This document shows, piece by piece, positions 55,296 through 62,915 of a stretch of DNA of 64,000 nucleotides. Under the pieces are notes generated by a model. It saw only the letters and a program-made list of their open reading frames with translations. It searched no databases and was not told the DNA's origin. The stretch's first letter is position 1; every line of letters starts with the position of its first letter. The DNA lies in assembly GCF_000367925.1 (NCBI RefSeq), contig NZ_KB849164.1, forward strand, positions 908,349-972,348, given 5' to 3'. The translations under genes were made by a program, and so were the position numbers. Source of the stretch: Acinetobacter bohemicus ANC 3994. Lineage in GTDB: Bacteria > Pseudomonadota > Gammaproteobacteria > Pseudomonadales > Moraxellaceae.

Positions 55296-55649
55296 ATGCT
55301 GAATTTTGGTTTGAATGTACTGCTGGTCATACTCTTTTTAGTACATGTATTTTTTGCATTTAAAGGTTTTCGTGACAGTAAAGTACAGCTCATGCATCTT
55401 TTGCGTCAGGGCATCGTTGATAAGGTTTTTAACCATTCACGGAAGACGCTATATCTGCTTTTGATCCCCGCAGTTTTGGTCACCGGCATTGCCACATGGT
55501 CTTTTTACAATGTGCTGACTTACTGCGGCGCTTCTGATTTTATCCTTTATATTTTAATAGCATTTTTTGCGCTGTATTCCATGATGGTGATTGCAGCTTT
55601 CCTGTTCTGTAAAGTCATTCAATTGGCAGCGCATAAGGCGGGGCTATGA
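55296..55649 (+). CDS. Phage-encoded membrane protein, three helices
   Basis: 117 aa with helices at about 5-22, 52-72 and 82-107. Its stop overlaps the next start (55646). First gene of the baseplate operon; membrane proteins at this place in phages are often lysis- or assembly-related, but no holin signature is evident. Role unknown. Confidence 0.62.
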   Translation: MLNFGLNVLLVILFLVHVFFAFKGFRDSKVQLMHLLRQGIVDKVFNHSRKTLYLLLIPAVLVTGIATWSFYNVLTYCGASDFILYILIAFFALYSMMVIAAFLFCKVIQLAAHKAGL

Positions 55650-55987
55650 TCGATCGAAATAAGATACACGCCATGCTTAATCATTGGTTTGAAGCTGAAA
55701 TTAACGGCTATTTTGGATCACCTTATGGGCCAGACTTGAACAGCTTGCTTATGGGTCCTTTAGATTCTCCAGTGGCAAATGAATTCATCAACAAGATGAA
55801 GCAGGATATTCCGATTCTTCAGCAGCTCAGTGCAGATCAGCTTGCGCTATATAGCCAAAATGAAGGCTTTGAAACAAAGGTTATTTACCTCAAAGTCGGT
55901 GATGTGGCGATTAACTTAAATCAGATCCGTGACAGTCAGATGTCGCAGTCAATGCAAGGGGAGACATACGATGCTGACGCAAGCTAA
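55646..55987 (+). CDS. Baseplate wedge-type protein (gpW/gp25 position)
   Basis: 113 aa, soluble, helical then beta. DRNKIHAMLNHWFEAEINGY at the start, VIYLKVGDVAINLNQIRDSQ near the end. It overlaps both neighbours (4 bp upstream, 17 bp downstream), so translation is coupled. The place directly before a J-like gene is that of the W/gp25 wedge component in P2-like order. The assignment is by position; the sequence itself is not diagnostic. Confidence 0.5.
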   Translation: MIDRNKIHAMLNHWFEAEINGYFGSPYGPDLNSLLMGPLDSPVANEFINKMKQDIPILQQLSADQLALYSQNEGFETKVIYLKVGDVAINLNQIRDSQMSQSMQGETYDADAS

Positions 55988-57410
55988 TTTTGAAGCACGT
56001 ATTGTTGCCTCATTAGATGACTATGAAATTCAGGAACGCTATAACGCGCAAGATCCATTGGTGATCCAGCAGATCCGCTCTATTGCAGCATTCCTTTCCT
56101 TATTCAGTCAGGAAATTGATATTGCAGAACTGGAACCGTTCATTAAAACCCGCGACCGCTCAATTATCGCTGATGCGACCAATAAAGGCATTCTACCGAT
56201 TGGAATGCCGGCACAGCATATTTTGGAAGTGCTCAACCGTTCAGGAAACAGCATTAGCTTAAGCCAAGGCCGTCAAATTGAAGATAATAGTGGTCGTCCA
56301 TGGCGCTTGCTCCAGTCTGTGACTGTATTGCCGGGTGAAACGGGAGAAGTACTGGTAGAGCAGAGTGAATACCGTGAAGTCCAATACCTTGTACAGAACA
56401 GTGAAAGTTTCCATCGTACGCAAATTAAATTACAAGATGATTTGTCATTAGCCGGTATTACGGTGCGTGATGATCAAAACAATCCCTACCTGCATAAAAA
56501 GCGCTGGATGAATGTCGCACCGTTGGAATACGCATTCAACCTGACAACGGATAGTCTACGTCGAATATTTATAGAATTTGGTGATGATGAGCGAGCAGGA
56601 TGCACTGCAAAAGCCAATCAGATATTTACCTTGGGCATTTTAGAAACATACGGCGATGTTGATATTTCGCGTTTAAAAGATGCTTCACTGGTTGATGTAT
56701 TTAATGCCGATGAGCAACGTGTCTCAGTGCGCTTTAAGCAAAGTGGAGCGGTACGTCAGGGCGCAGATCCGCTAAATGTATCTGAGCTGCGCGTACTGTC
56801 CAGCTACCCATCGCTTTATGATGAAAACGCCGTGTTTCTGGGTAACTTCGATTATTCAGTCCGGGCTAAATTTATGCCACGCGCTAACTATCTGGCGGTG
56901 TGGAATGAAAATGAACATGACCGTTACTATGGTGCAACCTATCAAGATATTAATCATCTGCATATTGCGGTAGTCGCTAAAAACAGCGTGGAGCAGACAA
57001 CACTGGAACAGGAAATCATTCAGTATATTGGCCAGCTGGATAGCCTATATAAAGACCGGGTGAGGGTACATGCTGTATTAGAAAAGCCTTTTGCAATAAT
57101 GTTAAACGGCCGCTTGGCCGCCGTGCATGATTTAGACGGTGTAAAGGTGCAGATCAAAGGTTTGTTGGTTGACCGTTATGGCCAAACGAAATTGAGCTCA
57201 AGCCGTTGGTTAGTGAATGGCTTCAATACACAGGAAATATCAACCCAGTTGCGTAAAAATATTACAGCCTTTCAGGACAATATCAGTGACTTCTCGCTAC
57301 TTGTGCCTGCGGGTTTGAATAAGCCACATGAATGGGTCTATATCTCCAATGAAAGTATCACACTGAATCTAGAACGTACCGCAGAGATGGGGGCAGCATG
57401 GGTAATGTAA
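55971..57410 (+). CDS. Baseplate J-like protein
   Basis: 479 aa from the ATG at 55971 (GGGGAG 9 bp upstream; a TTG at 55929 would overlap more). Opens MLTQANFEARIVASLDDYEI and QIRSIAAFLSLFSQEIDIAE; family-like beta-rich middle (VTVLPGETGEVLVEQSEYRE); late LVVAK-type strands. This matches the general plan of large baseplate-wedge J/gp6 proteins. It overlaps the following I-like gene by 13 bp. Builds the ring joining tail tube and fibres. Confidence 0.6.
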   Translation: MLTQANFEARIVASLDDYEIQERYNAQDPLVIQQIRSIAAFLSLFSQEIDIAELEPFIKTRDRSIIADATNKGILPIGMPAQHILEVLNRSGNSISLSQGRQIEDNSGRPWRLLQSVTVLPGETGEVLVEQSEYREVQYLVQNSESFHRTQIKLQDDLSLAGITVRDDQNNPYLHKKRWMNVAPLEYAFNLTTDSLRRIFIEFGDDERAGCTAKANQIFTLGILETYGDVDISRLKDASLVDVFNADEQRVSVRFKQSGAVRQGADPLNVSELRVLSSYPSLYDENAVFLGNFDYSVRAKFMPRANYLAVWNENEHDRYYGATYQDINHLHIAVVAKNSVEQTTLEQEIIQYIGQLDSLYKDRVRVHAVLEKPFAIMLNGRLAAVHDLDGVKVQIKGLLVDRYGQTKLSSSRWLVNGFNTQEISTQLRKNITAFQDNISDFSLLVPAGLNKPHEWVYISNESITLNLERTAEMGAAWVM

Positions 57411-58015
57411 GCTTTACGCGCCCCATTGATCAGCAAGTCAATAATTACCAAGGCTTAGAAACGGCATTGGCCAAGGCATTTAAACAAGTCTTTGCCGATG
57501 TCTTTGAACAGCAGGTTCAGGACATGCTGGACTATGGCTGTCCGCACTTAGGTAGCCGAAAAGTCATTGAGCGCTTTTCTAAGCAAGATGGTCTTGTGGT
57601 ACTACGGCGTCCACTGACTTCAGATACGTTGATGCGGGTCATCTATGCAAACTGGTCAAGTCTGGCCAGTGAGCGTGGTTTAGGCTTTTTAGAATTTGTA
57701 CTACGCATGATCTGGACGGATCAGTGGCAAATTAAGCGACTCTGGCATCCAATCAAAACCTACTTGAATTACCCAAAGCATATTACCGATGAGGAAAAGC
57801 CAGATCATTTCCTCACAAGCCGGTTGCGTATTTCAATTGAGGACAGCGTTGATACATCCGAGATTATTGAACTGTCACCGATATTACGGCGTTTGGTTCC
57901 TGCCAATGTCGTGCTTAAGGTTCATTCAAAGGCTTTGGATGTGGAGCTGGGGAATAGCTCAATAGGTGCAGCAGTATATGGCAAGGTTTATCAGGTAATT
58001 GACTTCAGTGATTAA
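57398..58015 (+). CDS. Baseplate/tail protein I-like
   Basis: 205 aa. SFTRPIDQQVNNYQGLETAL at the start; GLGFLEFVLRMIWTDQWQIK in the middle; ELSPILRRLVPANVVLKVHS near the end, where the RLVPANVVLKV strand is like the C-terminus of P2 tail protein I. Overlaps the J-like gene, giving a W-J-I order. Terminator 30 bp downstream ends the operon. Confidence 0.6.
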   Translation: MGNVSFTRPIDQQVNNYQGLETALAKAFKQVFADVFEQQVQDMLDYGCPHLGSRKVIERFSKQDGLVVLRRPLTSDTLMRVIYANWSSLASERGLGFLEFVLRMIWTDQWQIKRLWHPIKTYLNYPKHITDEEKPDHFLTSRLRISIEDSVDTSEIIELSPILRRLVPANVVLKVHSKALDVELGNSSIGAAVYGKVYQVIDFSD

Positions 58016-58045
58016 GATTGAAAGTTGCAAATTATGGGGAATATA

Positions 58046-58074
58046 AAAAGGCGGGAAAACCCGCCTTTTTATAG
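58046..58074. terminator. Bidirectional terminator
   Basis: AAAAAGGCGGG/CCCGCCTTTTT with AAAA loop, between the convergent I-like gene and the lipoprotein gene. Confidence 0.92.
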
Positions 58075-58078
58075 TTTA

Positions 58079-59050
58079 TTAGTAGGGGCTAGTTGGTAAA
58101 TCTCTAAAGCCTAGATATAGTCCATAAGCAGCTTTTTGATCAAAAGCTGAACACAAACCAGATTTAAGTGAAGGATCAATATTTTTACTTAGATCGACTT
58201 TTTCGTTTGATGTGTAATCACCAAAATATAATTTTCCATTTAATTCAACTACGACCATTTGGTATGCATCAGAAACATTCCCATCAGCTTCTTTTACATA
58301 TGCAACATTCTTATTTGCCCACTGTTCTGTCATAACATTTAAACCCTGAGTTTTTTTCTCATTTACCCAAGCTGAATATGTTTTATTGACTAAGTTATTC
58401 TTGTCAAATTCAATAGTAGAGTGTGAAAGTTGAGTACTTAAGAACTGGTAACACTCAGCTCCCTCTGGAAAAGTTTGAGTAGATTTGAAAAAGGCAAGTC
58501 TAAGCTTTAAAAATTCAGTTGGTTCTGAATTGAGATTTTCAGAAGCGAAAATAGAGTTTATTACTTCCGAAGAGTTAATTTTCTTTTTAGAAAGACTAAG
58601 TGTCTTAAATGTAATGGTTTGAGTTAGACCACCTTTGTGCTGGTCATACGAAGTTATTACAGTACCTTTATCATTTTTTTCTAAATATAGAGGCAGGCTA
58701 TAACCGTTAGATTCATATAACTTATCTTTAGTAAGAGTAAAATCATATTCTGTATAAGGATTTTCAGCCGTAGCGTATTGCTGTTCAAAATCAACTTGTG
58801 TTCTAGTCGTTATTGAAACATTATTATCACGTAATATTAGTGATTCACTAAATATTTTATATAACTCCCTTCCCATAAAATCATTTCTTTCACCTATTAA
58901 TTCGTAAGTATGCATTGGAAACTTAATTGAAGTATTAGTTGCACTACTATTGTAGCTGTCACCTGTGCCACCTCCACCACATGCAGAGATAGTTAAGCCC
59001 ATTAGGGAAATCAAACTTAGTTTTGAAAATTTTGAAGTTAATAATTTCAT
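58079..59050 (-). CDS. Prophage-borne lipoprotein, 323 aa
   Basis: Signal peptide with lipobox ISAC (C24), then a Gly stretch and a Ser/Thr linker, as in surface lipoproteins. The rest is beta-rich (EYDFTLTKDKLYESNGYSLP; GKLYFGDYTSN) with two Cys near GAECY and LCSAF. It runs opposite to the virion genes and ends at a shared terminator, the usual plan of a lysogenic-conversion (moron) gene. It could block superinfection or alter the host surface; no direct evidence. Confidence 0.72.
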   Translation of the reverse strand: MKLLTSKFSKLSLISLMGLTISACGGGGTGDSYNSSATNTSIKFPMHTYELIGERNDFMGRELYKIFSESLILRDNNVSITTRTQVDFEQQYATAENPYTEYDFTLTKDKLYESNGYSLPLYLEKNDKGTVITSYDQHKGGLTQTITFKTLSLSKKKINSSEVINSIFASENLNSEPTEFLKLRLAFFKSTQTFPEGAECYQFLSTQLSHSTIEFDKNNLVNKTYSAWVNEKKTQGLNVMTEQWANKNVAYVKEADGNVSDAYQMVVVELNGKLYFGDYTSNEKVDLSKNIDPSLKSGLCSAFDQKAAYGLYLGFRDLPTSPY

Positions 59051-59213
59051 TATTGAATTACCCGAATATTAAATTAATATAAATTATGTATTTAAAAATA
59101 ATAAGAATTTAGCAAATGCTATTCTAAAAAATTGAAGGGATTCTATATCAATTTAGAAGTTTTTCCTTTAAATATTTTTAACAAAAGGTAAAAAGTGGTT
59201 GCGCGGTTTTGAT

Positions 59214-59286
59214 TGGAACACTGCAAAACCTACACTGCGCTGTATTGCCAAAATAGCCTCAATATTCTAATTATTGGGGCTTTTTT
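59214..59286 (+). promoter_or_regulatory. Phage leader C: TGGAAC box plus hairpin abutting ATG
   Basis: TGGAAC at 59214-59219, 73 nt before the ATG. Stem GCCTCAAT/ATTGGGGC (59256-59263/59273-59280, one wobble), T6, then ATG with nothing between. Third instance of the layout. Confidence 0.66.
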
Positions 59287-60204
59287 ATGGCTGATACAGC
59301 TCGAAAAACCAAGAAAATTAAATACAACTTATTTGAGCGTGGCCGCCAGCATTCAGGTAAAAACCGCGCCAATGTTGATATGAAAGAAATGATCAATCAG
59401 ATTAACCATCCGAGAGTTCAGGAAATGATTAAGTCGGGGACCATGTACGGCTATAACGGGCATGAGATCCGTCGCCGTTATGGGATGTTTCCGCCTGAAT
59501 CAGTGATCATTGATGGCAAAGTGGTGTATTTAGAGTCAGCATTCAGAACACTTGAATCTTATGCCGATAAAAATGGTGATGTAACCCATGTAGCAGAGTT
59601 TCTCGATAATGCAGCAGGGGAACATGCCCGCAAGCAGTATCTAGCCCGTGTAGGCGGTTTCAGTTCAGCTCAGGATTACCGCCGTTCTGGACTAGGTTTA
59701 GTACCCGTTAATTTCTATGGTTATGATTATGTCACACAGCCGAACTATGTCACTAACGTAGGTGATGGCCAGCTGTTTGATGGCCTAGCAGTACCAGAAC
59801 ATCAAGAAGGTCTGATTTCCTGTTTTGACAGTGCGACAGATGTTTCGCTGCTATCACCTTCGGAAGCCATGATTGCCAATATGCTTGAACAGCAAATTGT
59901 GCGAGATTTTGATCATATTCACGCCCAGCTTCAGCTGCATCAGTTCAATGAGCAGGCTTTAGATCAAGTGGATCAGCTGGCAAATCAGTTGGCTAAACGT
60001 GATCAGCGTGCAGCATTACAGGTTCAGCGTACACAGGATTTCTATACAGGCATGGTCGGGGAGATCCGCTCTTTTGATTCAGTGTGCAATGAAGCAGAGC
60101 AGCTGCTAACAGAAAGTGAAATTGCGCGTATGCAGATCGACGGTGAAAAACCGAAGGTTAAACCCGTAAAAGCGAAAGGCTTTAAAATCTTTGGGTGGGG
60201 CTGA
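59287..60204 (+). CDS. Prohead protease/scaffold-like phage protein
   Basis: 305 aa. The N-terminal part has YNGHEIRRRYG (candidate catalytic His) and, after VTHVAEFLDNAAGEHARK, RVGGFSSAQDYR (candidate catalytic Ser). The His...Ser order and the GFSS ending resemble phage head-maturation proteases. The C-terminal third (about 195-285) is a long helical Gln-rich segment like a scaffold. AT-ATG junction without Shine-Dalgarno (leader C). It could process a capsid whose gene is not in the window. Confidence 0.55.
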   Translation: MADTARKTKKIKYNLFERGRQHSGKNRANVDMKEMINQINHPRVQEMIKSGTMYGYNGHEIRRRYGMFPPESVIIDGKVVYLESAFRTLESYADKNGDVTHVAEFLDNAAGEHARKQYLARVGGFSSAQDYRRSGLGLVPVNFYGYDYVTQPNYVTNVGDGQLFDGLAVPEHQEGLISCFDSATDVSLLSPSEAMIANMLEQQIVRDFDHIHAQLQLHQFNEQALDQVDQLANQLAKRDQRAALQVQRTQDFYTGMVGEIRSFDSVCNEAEQLLTESEIARMQIDGEKPKVKPVKAKGFKIFGWG

Positions 60205-60206
60205 TT

Positions 60207-61013
60207 ATGAGCATGCCTAAAGATTCGCTTAAATGCATTCAAGATACCTGGTATAAAATGCTGGTCGATTTTCGGGCATGGTATATGCCCGAAACCGTTC
60301 AGACTGATGAATGGAAAACTCGGCAGATCAGCACGGCGATTAAGTCCTGTCCAAGCCGTCTGATGGACGATTCAGAATCAATGCTGGCTGAATACCGTAA
60401 AAGCCAAAATGCTGATGTTTCAGGTGGTGCTACGGCGTTTATGCCGATTATGCTGACCGCTACTGCATTGATTGATCAGCCGCCCGATGTTAGTCAGCTT
60501 CTGCCAGTGCCATACTTTGTACCTGTGGTAATCAACGATCAATTAGTGAAAATTCGCTTAATTGCTAAGACTGTACGTGCGCAAATTGCTTTTTATGCGA
60601 CTAACTCACATGATGCGCGGTCTGTATGCGATCAGTTCTGTGCATACATGCTGGATGAAGATAAACGCCGTGTTGCGGTGCCTTTTGAGATAGCGGGCAG
60701 TCATATTGAGTACAGTACCTTTACAGTTTTAGAAAATCAGTTGTTTCCATCACCAGTACCCAGTGAAGCAATCAACCTGTCTATTTTTACGATTGATGTG
60801 CAGCTGATTGGTTATGTGCCGCAAATTCTAGGGCTTGGTGGTCAGCATGATAACAACACTGATAATGGCTATAACCCTGACGGATCGGCAGTAGAAAAAC
60901 CATTGGAAGATTTTGTGGTGATTCAAGCTGATAAATTTGCTGAAGACGGTCATACCCGTGTGATAGCCAATAAAGATACTAGCGAGATTACTGTAGAGAA
61001 CATTCATGACTGA
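60207..61013 (+). CDS. Phage virion-associated protein, unknown
   Basis: 268 aa from ATG 60207, 2 bp after the protease-like gene stop (the in-frame GTG at 60195 has no ribosome site). MSMPKDSLKCIQDTWYKMLV, TAFMPIMLTATALIDQPPDV and LSIFTIDVQLIGYVPQILGL are the recognisable stretches; the last looks like a tail-terminator or connector strand. It overlaps the PBECR gene by 8 bp. No family recognised with confidence. Confidence 0.6.
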   Translation: MSMPKDSLKCIQDTWYKMLVDFRAWYMPETVQTDEWKTRQISTAIKSCPSRLMDDSESMLAEYRKSQNADVSGGATAFMPIMLTATALIDQPPDVSQLLPVPYFVPVVINDQLVKIRLIAKTVRAQIAFYATNSHDARSVCDQFCAYMLDEDKRRVAVPFEIAGSHIEYSTFTVLENQLFPSPVPSEAINLSIFTIDVQLIGYVPQILGLGGQHDNNTDNGYNPDGSAVEKPLEDFVVIQADKFAEDGHTRVIANKDTSEITVENIHD

Positions 61014-61452
61014 GTTGATAGGTTTTGACTCAGCCTCTTCCAGTCAAGTGCCCAGAACGGCTGAAGAGAATATTTCACGGGGGCGCGCTGCAATGCGCGT
61101 GGTGCTCAAGACCAAGCACGATTTTGACCACGCCATGTACCGTCAGGATATGGGCTGGATTGATTTTGTCTGGGGAGATGCAGGCAAGGTGCGGCCCAAT
61201 GGGAAAACCAAAGGCGGCAAAGGAATTGTCCATATTCTGGAGGCAAGGATGCGTAAGGATGGCTATTCTGCAACGCAGGCTCATGCCTTGGTGTATCGAA
61301 TGGTTACTGTGCTTGCGAAAGGGAAAATACTCAGAACATTCAAGCACGATTTATCAAGTCAAACTGTGATTGAGCATCAAGGGTATGAAGCAACATTGAT
61401 TAAAACGGATAGCAATGAATGGCTGCTGTCTGGCTGGAAAGTATTTGATTGA
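61006..61452 (+). CDS. PBECR-family phage nuclease
   Basis: 148 aa. GWIDFVWGDAGKVRPNGKTK, GGKGIVHILEARMRKDGYSA, YRMVTVLAKGKILR and the closing WLLSGWKVFD strand match phage barnase-EndoU-colicin E5/D-RelE-like (PBECR) domains (xDxVWG ... GxxHI...R ... W.LTG). Such domains are RNases carried by phage virion or accessory proteins. Here it is a stand-alone protein. The His of IVHIL is a candidate catalytic residue. It overlaps the preceding gene by 8 bp and is followed by a three-way-junction RNA. Confidence 0.7.
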   Translation: MTELIGFDSASSSQVPRTAEENISRGRAAMRVVLKTKHDFDHAMYRQDMGWIDFVWGDAGKVRPNGKTKGGKGIVHILEARMRKDGYSATQAHALVYRMVTVLAKGKILRTFKHDLSSQTVIEHQGYEATLIKTDSNEWLLSGWKVFD

Positions 61453-61555
61453 TAAGCGGTTGATGACAGCAGTTACACTGATGGGATTCCTGCTGCTACG
61501 CACAATATACCTACACCTCGACGTTATATTGTGGGAGCAACCGCTTACTTTTTAT
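61453..61555 (+). ncRNA. Three-way-junction RNA with T-run, between phage genes
   Basis: P1 TAAGCGGTTG/CAACCGCTTA (61453-61462/61538-61547, 10 bp) encloses P2 CAGCAG/CTGCTG (61467-61472/61490-61495, 17-nt loop) and P3 CACAATATA/TATATTGTG (61501-61509/61525-61533, 15-nt loop). All helices are perfect. ACTTTTTATT follows P1, so it may also terminate transcription. Hammerhead core sequences are absent. Function unknown. Confidence 0.6.
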
Positions 61556-61581
61556 TCTAATGTTTTTGGGAGATTTGTCAA

Positions 61582-62091
61582 ATGACAGAAATGATCCGTA
61601 TTGACAGCCGTGTGACTGGCTTTTCTGATGAGCCTATACGCCTAATGGCAATGTGTTTTCAGGATACTGGAGAGATTCTGTTGCAAAAGACGGAGATATT
61701 TACCGCTTTGGCCGTACCGCCAGATCTGCGTAAAAATACGGTCGTTGTTACTGATTCACCAAACTTGATTAAGAACTGGCAGCTGAAATTCGATGCGCAG
61801 CAGCATCTTGAAGAAGTGATCCGCATTTATCAAGCAAGCTACCGTGGTGGACTGGTTGAATTCGAAAATTCAATTACCCGTTATAACCCAATGAACATTC
61901 TTCAGGTGCGTAAAATTGATAAGAAGGGCATGCAGCAAGAGTTTGACAGCAGCTCGCTGAATAATGGGCATATTGCAGCGCTACTGGCGATCTGGGCAAG
62001 TCATAAGATAGCAACAGGGTATGGAGTAATGTCGAATCAGGTGCAGGAAGCGGATAATATAGATCGGACGATGTTGCCTTTTAGTATTTAA
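61582..62091 (+). CDS. Phage protein, unknown function
   Basis: 169 aa. GGGAGA 8 bp before the ATG gives a firm start, unlike leaders A-C. MTEMIRIDSRVTGFSDEPIR, KNWQLKFDAQQHLEEVIRIY and a C-terminal GHIAALLAI helix. No recognised domain. Last plus-strand phage gene in the window. Confidence 0.6.
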   Translation: MTEMIRIDSRVTGFSDEPIRLMAMCFQDTGEILLQKTEIFTALAVPPDLRKNTVVVTDSPNLIKNWQLKFDAQQHLEEVIRIYQASYRGGLVEFENSITRYNPMNILQVRKIDKKGMQQEFDSSSLNNGHIAALLAIWASHKIATGYGVMSNQVQEADNIDRTMLPFSI

Positions 62092-62246
62092 AAAATTTAT
62101 ATGATTCTAATCAGAGGTATAAATTAATTCTATTAATATTCAGTTCATGATGGTAATAACCATCATGGAGCAGATATTCTTATTGGTGATAATATAGACA
62201 CTTTAAGTGGGAGCCTATTACTTCCACTTTTACTAATTTTTTTAAC

Positions 62247-62341
62247 TTTAAGTATTTTGAACTGTTAGTGTTAAACCTAAAGCATTTACTACACGATTGA
62301 TAGTGTCAAAACGAGGTGCTGAGTTCAATAAAGGGTTATGT
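62247..62341 (-). pseudogene. C-terminal fragment of an XRE-type antitoxin
   Basis: On the minus strand the frame gives ILDIHNPLLNSAPRFDTINR then VVNALGLTLTVQ and a stop. The NP..DT...V..ALGL.L.V pattern is the end of HigA/addiction-module HTH antitoxins. No start or HTH is left. Sits right after the stop of the 121-aa gene. Confidence 0.6.
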
Positions 62342-62345
62342 ATGT

Positions 62346-62711
62346 CTAGAATTTTGGTGGGTATTCAGAATTAAATAGCTCATGTAATCCTATCTCAGCA
62401 GGATCATTCAGTATGAATGAATTTTCTTGTGTTTTATAAGCTAATTCAAACTGTCCCTTTTCTTTGTCAATAATTCTAACACCATCCAATACTGCAAAAA
62501 CACCAAATAAGACATCATGAGCTATTAACTCAATTATGATATTCACGTTCTTAGTATTTTCTTCTGATAAGCTGTTATACCATTCAGATAAATTTTTCAT
62601 CTTAGGAGAAACGCTTCTACCAAGTGGGCTTTTTAACCTAGAAATAACACCCTTGATTCCGTCATCTCGAACGTAGAGCTTAAGCGCATCAACAAACTCA
62701 GCGTTATCCAT
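62346..62711 (-). CDS. Hypothetical helical protein, 121 aa
   Basis: MDNAEFVDALKLYVRDDGIK at the start and WYNSLSEENTKNVNIIIELI, HDVLFGVFAVLDGVRII in the middle, all helical. AAGGAAAT precedes the ATG. Composition and size suit an immunity- or regulator-type accessory protein; no family can be named. A dif-like site lies 56 bp upstream of its start. Confidence 0.6.
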   Translation of the reverse strand: MDNAEFVDALKLYVRDDGIKGVISRLKSPLGRSVSPKMKNLSEWYNSLSEENTKNVNIIIELIAHDVLFGVFAVLDGVRIIDKEKGQFELAYKTQENSFILNDPAEIGLHELFNSEYPPKF

Positions 62712-62766
62712 TATTATTTCCTTATTTTGATAGATGCTATTACATCATTGTATTTACTTTTTCTAA

Positions 62767-62794
62767 AATTAACATAATGCACCTTATATAAAAT
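62767..62794 (-). other. dif-type XerC/XerD site, inverted
   Basis: On the minus strand: XerC-like arm ATTTTATATAA (9/11), centre GGTGCA, XerD arm TTATGTTAATT. It differs from the 52344 site at 3 of 28 positions. Orientation is opposite to 52344 and the same as 54200. Confidence 0.65.
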
Positions 62795-62915
62795 CATGAC
62801 GAGGTTCAGCGCATTATCATGGTTTCTTTGCGATTATGCTTGTTTCACGCTTACTATTTTACGCAAGTAGAGCACCCTGAAGTGTTCCATTTAATTGTTA
62901 TTAATGCAAAAGCTA

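Noticed and set aside
61453..61555. Three-way junction as hammerhead ribozyme or integron attC site
   Set aside because: No GAAA/CUGAUGA core in the right positions, and the ends do not fit RYYYAAC/GTTRRRY.
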